Position numbers and translations under genes: made by a program. 15,775 nucleotides of DNA from Pontiella sp. (GTDB taxonomy: Bacteria; Verrucomicrobiota; Kiritimatiellia; Kiritimatiellales; Pontiellaceae), in the NCBI GenBank assembly GCA_029935255.1, contig JAOZKS010000022.1, forward strand, positions 1 through 15,775, written 5' to 3'. Below are positions 14,189 through 15,775 of this stretch, one piece after another; the stretch's first letter is position 1, and the number at the start of each line of letters is the position of its first letter. Below the pieces are notes generated by a model, which made no database searches, had not been told where the DNA came from, and saw only the letters and a list, made by a program, of their open reading frames with translations.

Positions 14189-14437
14189 CTACCCTATCTG
14201 AATTCCAGCTTTTTGCATCATTTGCTGCAATCGGTCAATGGCCGCACGGCCTTCGTTGCCGAGGTCGAGGGTGAAGTCGTTGACGTAGGTTTTAATGTGC
14301 GCACTCGTGACATCATCCGCCAGTTCCTGCGCATGTTGCTTTACGTAATCTTTCGTTGAGGCGGGATCGGCGAATGCCGTTTGGATAGAAGCTTTCAGCC
14401 GCGCTTCGAACTCGGCAAGAAAAGGGAAAAGGTGCCA
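14189..14437 (-). pseudogene. mqnD: 3' fragment of mqnD (1,4-dihydroxy-6-naphthoate synthase)
   Basis: An open stretch of about 82 codons, ending TAG at 14189-14191, matches the C-terminus of MqnD. The peptide contains FLAEFEARLKASIQTAF, then DYVKQHAQELADDVTSAHIK, then TYVNDFTLDLGNEGRAAIDR. The HAQE...HI..YVN...LG.EG pattern is characteristic of MqnD C-termini. MqnD converts cyclic dehypoxanthine futalosine to 1,4-dihydroxy-6-naphthoate. Upstream the homology stops at the mobile-element junction near 14431-14442, so roughly the first two thirds of the gene are missing here. None of the three minus-strand frames at 15713-15775, beyond the transposase element, looks like MqnD, so a simple interruption is not supported within the window. 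Confidence 0.75.
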
Positions 14438-14442
14438 GTCCT

Positions 14443-14625
14443 GAATGGCACTAAGTTAAGGGTTTTAAGAATTCGATTTTGGTGGCACGTAAACCTCAGG
14501 CTCTCGCTCATTATCACTCTCCACTTTGTTGCGAGTGAACTACATAGGAGGTGCATCTTTGTAGTTCTGTCGTAGTGAAATGGAGACGGACTTTTAGTCT
14601 GTACGGGCTTAACTTAGTGCCATTC
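14443..14625. mobile_element. 183-bp nonautonomous element with 18-bp terminal repeats (IS4-like MITE)
   Basis: The left end GAATGGCACTAAGTTAAG (14443-14460) and the right end (14608-14625) are perfect 18-bp inverted repeats. The flanks GTGCCAGTCCT (14432-14442) and GGGACAGTCCT (14626-14636) agree at 9 of 11 bases and look like an 11-bp target duplication. An 18-bp repeat ending in AGTTAAG and an 11-bp duplication both suit the IS4 family; this is from memory, not a search. The interior has no coding capacity for a transposase. The insertion lies in the left terminal repeat of the neighbouring transposase element. Confidence 0.7.
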
Positions 14626-15712
14626 GGGACAGTCCTATAAATTAATGTTTTTAATCTTCTGAAATTCCTCAGATCCCCACTCTGCTCTTCCCGAAGATTT
14701 AATCCGATTTAGATAATGGGCAAAATTTGTTGCTGATCCCATGTTTAAACGTTCCTTTATCCAGCGCGTTCTCACCGAGGTATTCCTGCGCACAAGCCAA
14801 GCAATAGCATACTTCGCGGGGGCACTTTTAATCAGCCGTTCCAAATCATCCTCGGACAAAGATAGAGTTTGCAGACCAGCCTTAACCAACCGTTCCGCCT
14901 CCACCTCGTCATGCTTCGCCATATCCTCGCCACTGAACGACTCCCTGCGCCTCGACTCCAACCGATCATCCAACCGCTCCAGCATCTCCTTGCGGAAAGA
15001 AGCATCCCCAAAGCACCATCCCCGGCGAATAGCCGCCCATCGGGCATCGATTTTCCACGGCTCGGAACTATGCATCATCTCCAGCATACGCAGGTCCACA
15101 TAGTCCCCATACTGCGCCCGGCCTTCACGGGAATCCGCTAATCCCAACCCGCCTAGCACGCGGTCGACACAAAGCCACTCCGGCCGTTCAACCCGCTTGA
15201 GGTAGGCCGGGAAACTGCTCCACGCATACCCATCAAGTTTTGACTTTTCAAAATCATATCCCACCACCCTCGCCGGATTAAGATGGATATAGCCACCGAC
15301 CGTGGAAAAATAGTCACCGACCGATCCATCCACCAGCAAAGCCTTGTAGCGCCCCTGGAACAAATGCCCCCGTTCCCCGTGGCGAACGTTAAACCGCTTC
15401 GTATAGGTGCCTTGGAGCCACTGCATGCCCACCACAAGGTTGGCGGACGGGGTCTCCAGTAAAAGGTGGTAATGGTTCCCCATCAGGACATAGGCATGAA
15501 TCCGCCAACCGCAACGTATGCACACCTCACCCAAGGTATCCAGAAACTGCTGGTTGTCGCGCTCATCCCCGAAAACCGCCTGCTGGCGATTCCCCCGGCA
15601 CATCACATGGTAGACCGCTCCCTCGTATTCTATCCGGGCTTTTCTTGGCATGGAAAAAGGCTACTCAAAAAATGGAAGGAGGGCAAGATCATTAATTTAT
15701 AGGACTGACCCC
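14626..15712 (-). mobile_element. REP-associated tyrosine transposase element with terminal inverted repeats
   Basis: The left end (from 14626, CAGTCCTATAAATTAAT at 14630-14646) and the right end (ATTAATTTATAGGACTG from 15691, closing with ACCCC at 15712) are inverted copies of each other. The transposase gene lies between them and its last codons and stop are inside the left repeat. The outermost bases of the left end are altered or duplicated by the inserted 183-bp element; an older copy of the left end may continue at 14431-14442. A second, decayed copy is at 10172-10354. Confidence 0.75.
14635..15651 (-). CDS. REP-associated tyrosine transposase (Y1/IS200-like HUH family)
   Basis: Single-strand DNA transposase of the Y1 HUH class, 338 residues. 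The N-terminus MPRKARIEYEGAVYHVMCRG is typical of the REP-associated group. The HUH metal-binding motif is H60-x-H62 in MGNHYHLLLETP. GTYTKRFNVRHGERGHLFQG (81-100) is the usual middle block. The catalytic tyrosine is expected to be Y121 in YIHLNPARVVGY. A longer C-terminal extension (about 245-335) contains a DnaA/helix-turn-helix-like DNA-binding segment (YAIAWLVRRN to LNMGSATNFAHYLNRIK). All expected catalytic residues are present, so it may be active. The ATG at 15649-15651 has no clear ribosome-binding site. Related transposases handle REP palindromes, which makes the palindrome at 9585-9642 notable. Confidence 0.92.
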   Translation of the reverse strand: MPRKARIEYEGAVYHVMCRGNRQQAVFGDERDNQQFLDTLGEVCIRCGWRIHAYVLMGNHYHLLLETPSANLVVGMQWLQGTYTKRFNVRHGERGHLFQGRYKALLVDGSVGDYFSTVGGYIHLNPARVVGYDFEKSKLDGYAWSSFPAYLKRVERPEWLCVDRVLGGLGLADSREGRAQYGDYVDLRMLEMMHSSEPWKIDARWAAIRRGWCFGDASFRKEMLERLDDRLESRRRESFSGEDMAKHDEVEAERLVKAGLQTLSLSEDDLERLIKSAPAKYAIAWLVRRNTSVRTRWIKERLNMGSATNFAHYLNRIKSSGRAEWGSEEFQKIKNINL

Positions 15713-15775
15713 TATTCTCGCGTTTTCAGTCGTTGAAATCTACACCAAACCCCGCGCCGGAACTCCGCAAAAATA

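Noticed and set aside
14381..14575. A plus-strand open frame across the mqnD fragment and MITE
   Set aside because: It crosses the element boundary and is antisense to the mqnD fragment, with no protein-like pattern.
15726..15775. Fifteen open minus-strand codons ending in TGA at the right edge (ending GFGVDFND)
   Set aside because: They could be the C-terminus of a gene beyond the window, but the stretch is too short to identify. Other frames are equally possible, and none resembles MqnD.

Overview
The window looks like chromosomal DNA from a Gram-negative bacterium of the PVC group, most plausibly a Kiritimatiellota or Verrucomicrobia-like polysaccharide degrader. That assignment is inference. 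It rests on the mraZ-rsmH-ftsL-ftsI division cluster, menaquinone genes of the futalosine type, a secreted family GH89 alpha-N-acetylglucosaminidase next to a class I glutamine-amidotransferase-like protein, an AraC-type regulator remnant, and a long REP-associated tyrosine transposase. No rRNA, tRNA or CRISPR array was seen.

Layout. Positions 1-2611 (minus strand) hold the start of the division/cell-wall cluster: mraZ, a possible 66-codon ORF, rsmH, an FtsL-like protein and the N-terminal third of ftsI, which runs off the left edge. lgt (2863-3717, plus) diverges from it and converges with a small CaCA-type cation exchanger (3703-4515, minus). Positions 4640-6750 (plus) carry two tandem secreted trypsin-fold proteins. 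The first has lost its catalytic serine and the second keeps a complete triad. Positions 6747-10157 (minus) form a tightly coupled menaquinone operon: an MqnB-UbiA fusion, UbiX, the C-methyltransferase and MqnA. Every junction has overlapping stop and start codons.

Positions 10158-14442 look like an accessory segment. It begins with a decayed transposase copy (10172-10354), continues with a two-gene glycan operon (amidotransferase-like protein, then GH89 enzyme), and has an AraC C-terminal remnant upstream. It ends at a 3' fragment of mqnD (14189-14437), another futalosine-pathway gene. The simplest reading is that mqnD once stood near mqnB-ubiA and the cluster has been broken up. Positions 14443-14625 are a 183-bp nonautonomous IS4-like element with perfect 18-bp terminal repeats. 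It sits inside the left terminal repeat of a complete transposase element that runs to about 15712.

The points most worth following are: (1) the mqnB-ubiA fusion, whose linker coincides exactly with a palindromic REP-like element; (2) the paired protease and pseudoprotease, which share an unfamiliar C-terminal helical module; and (3) the nested mobile elements next to the mqnD fragment.
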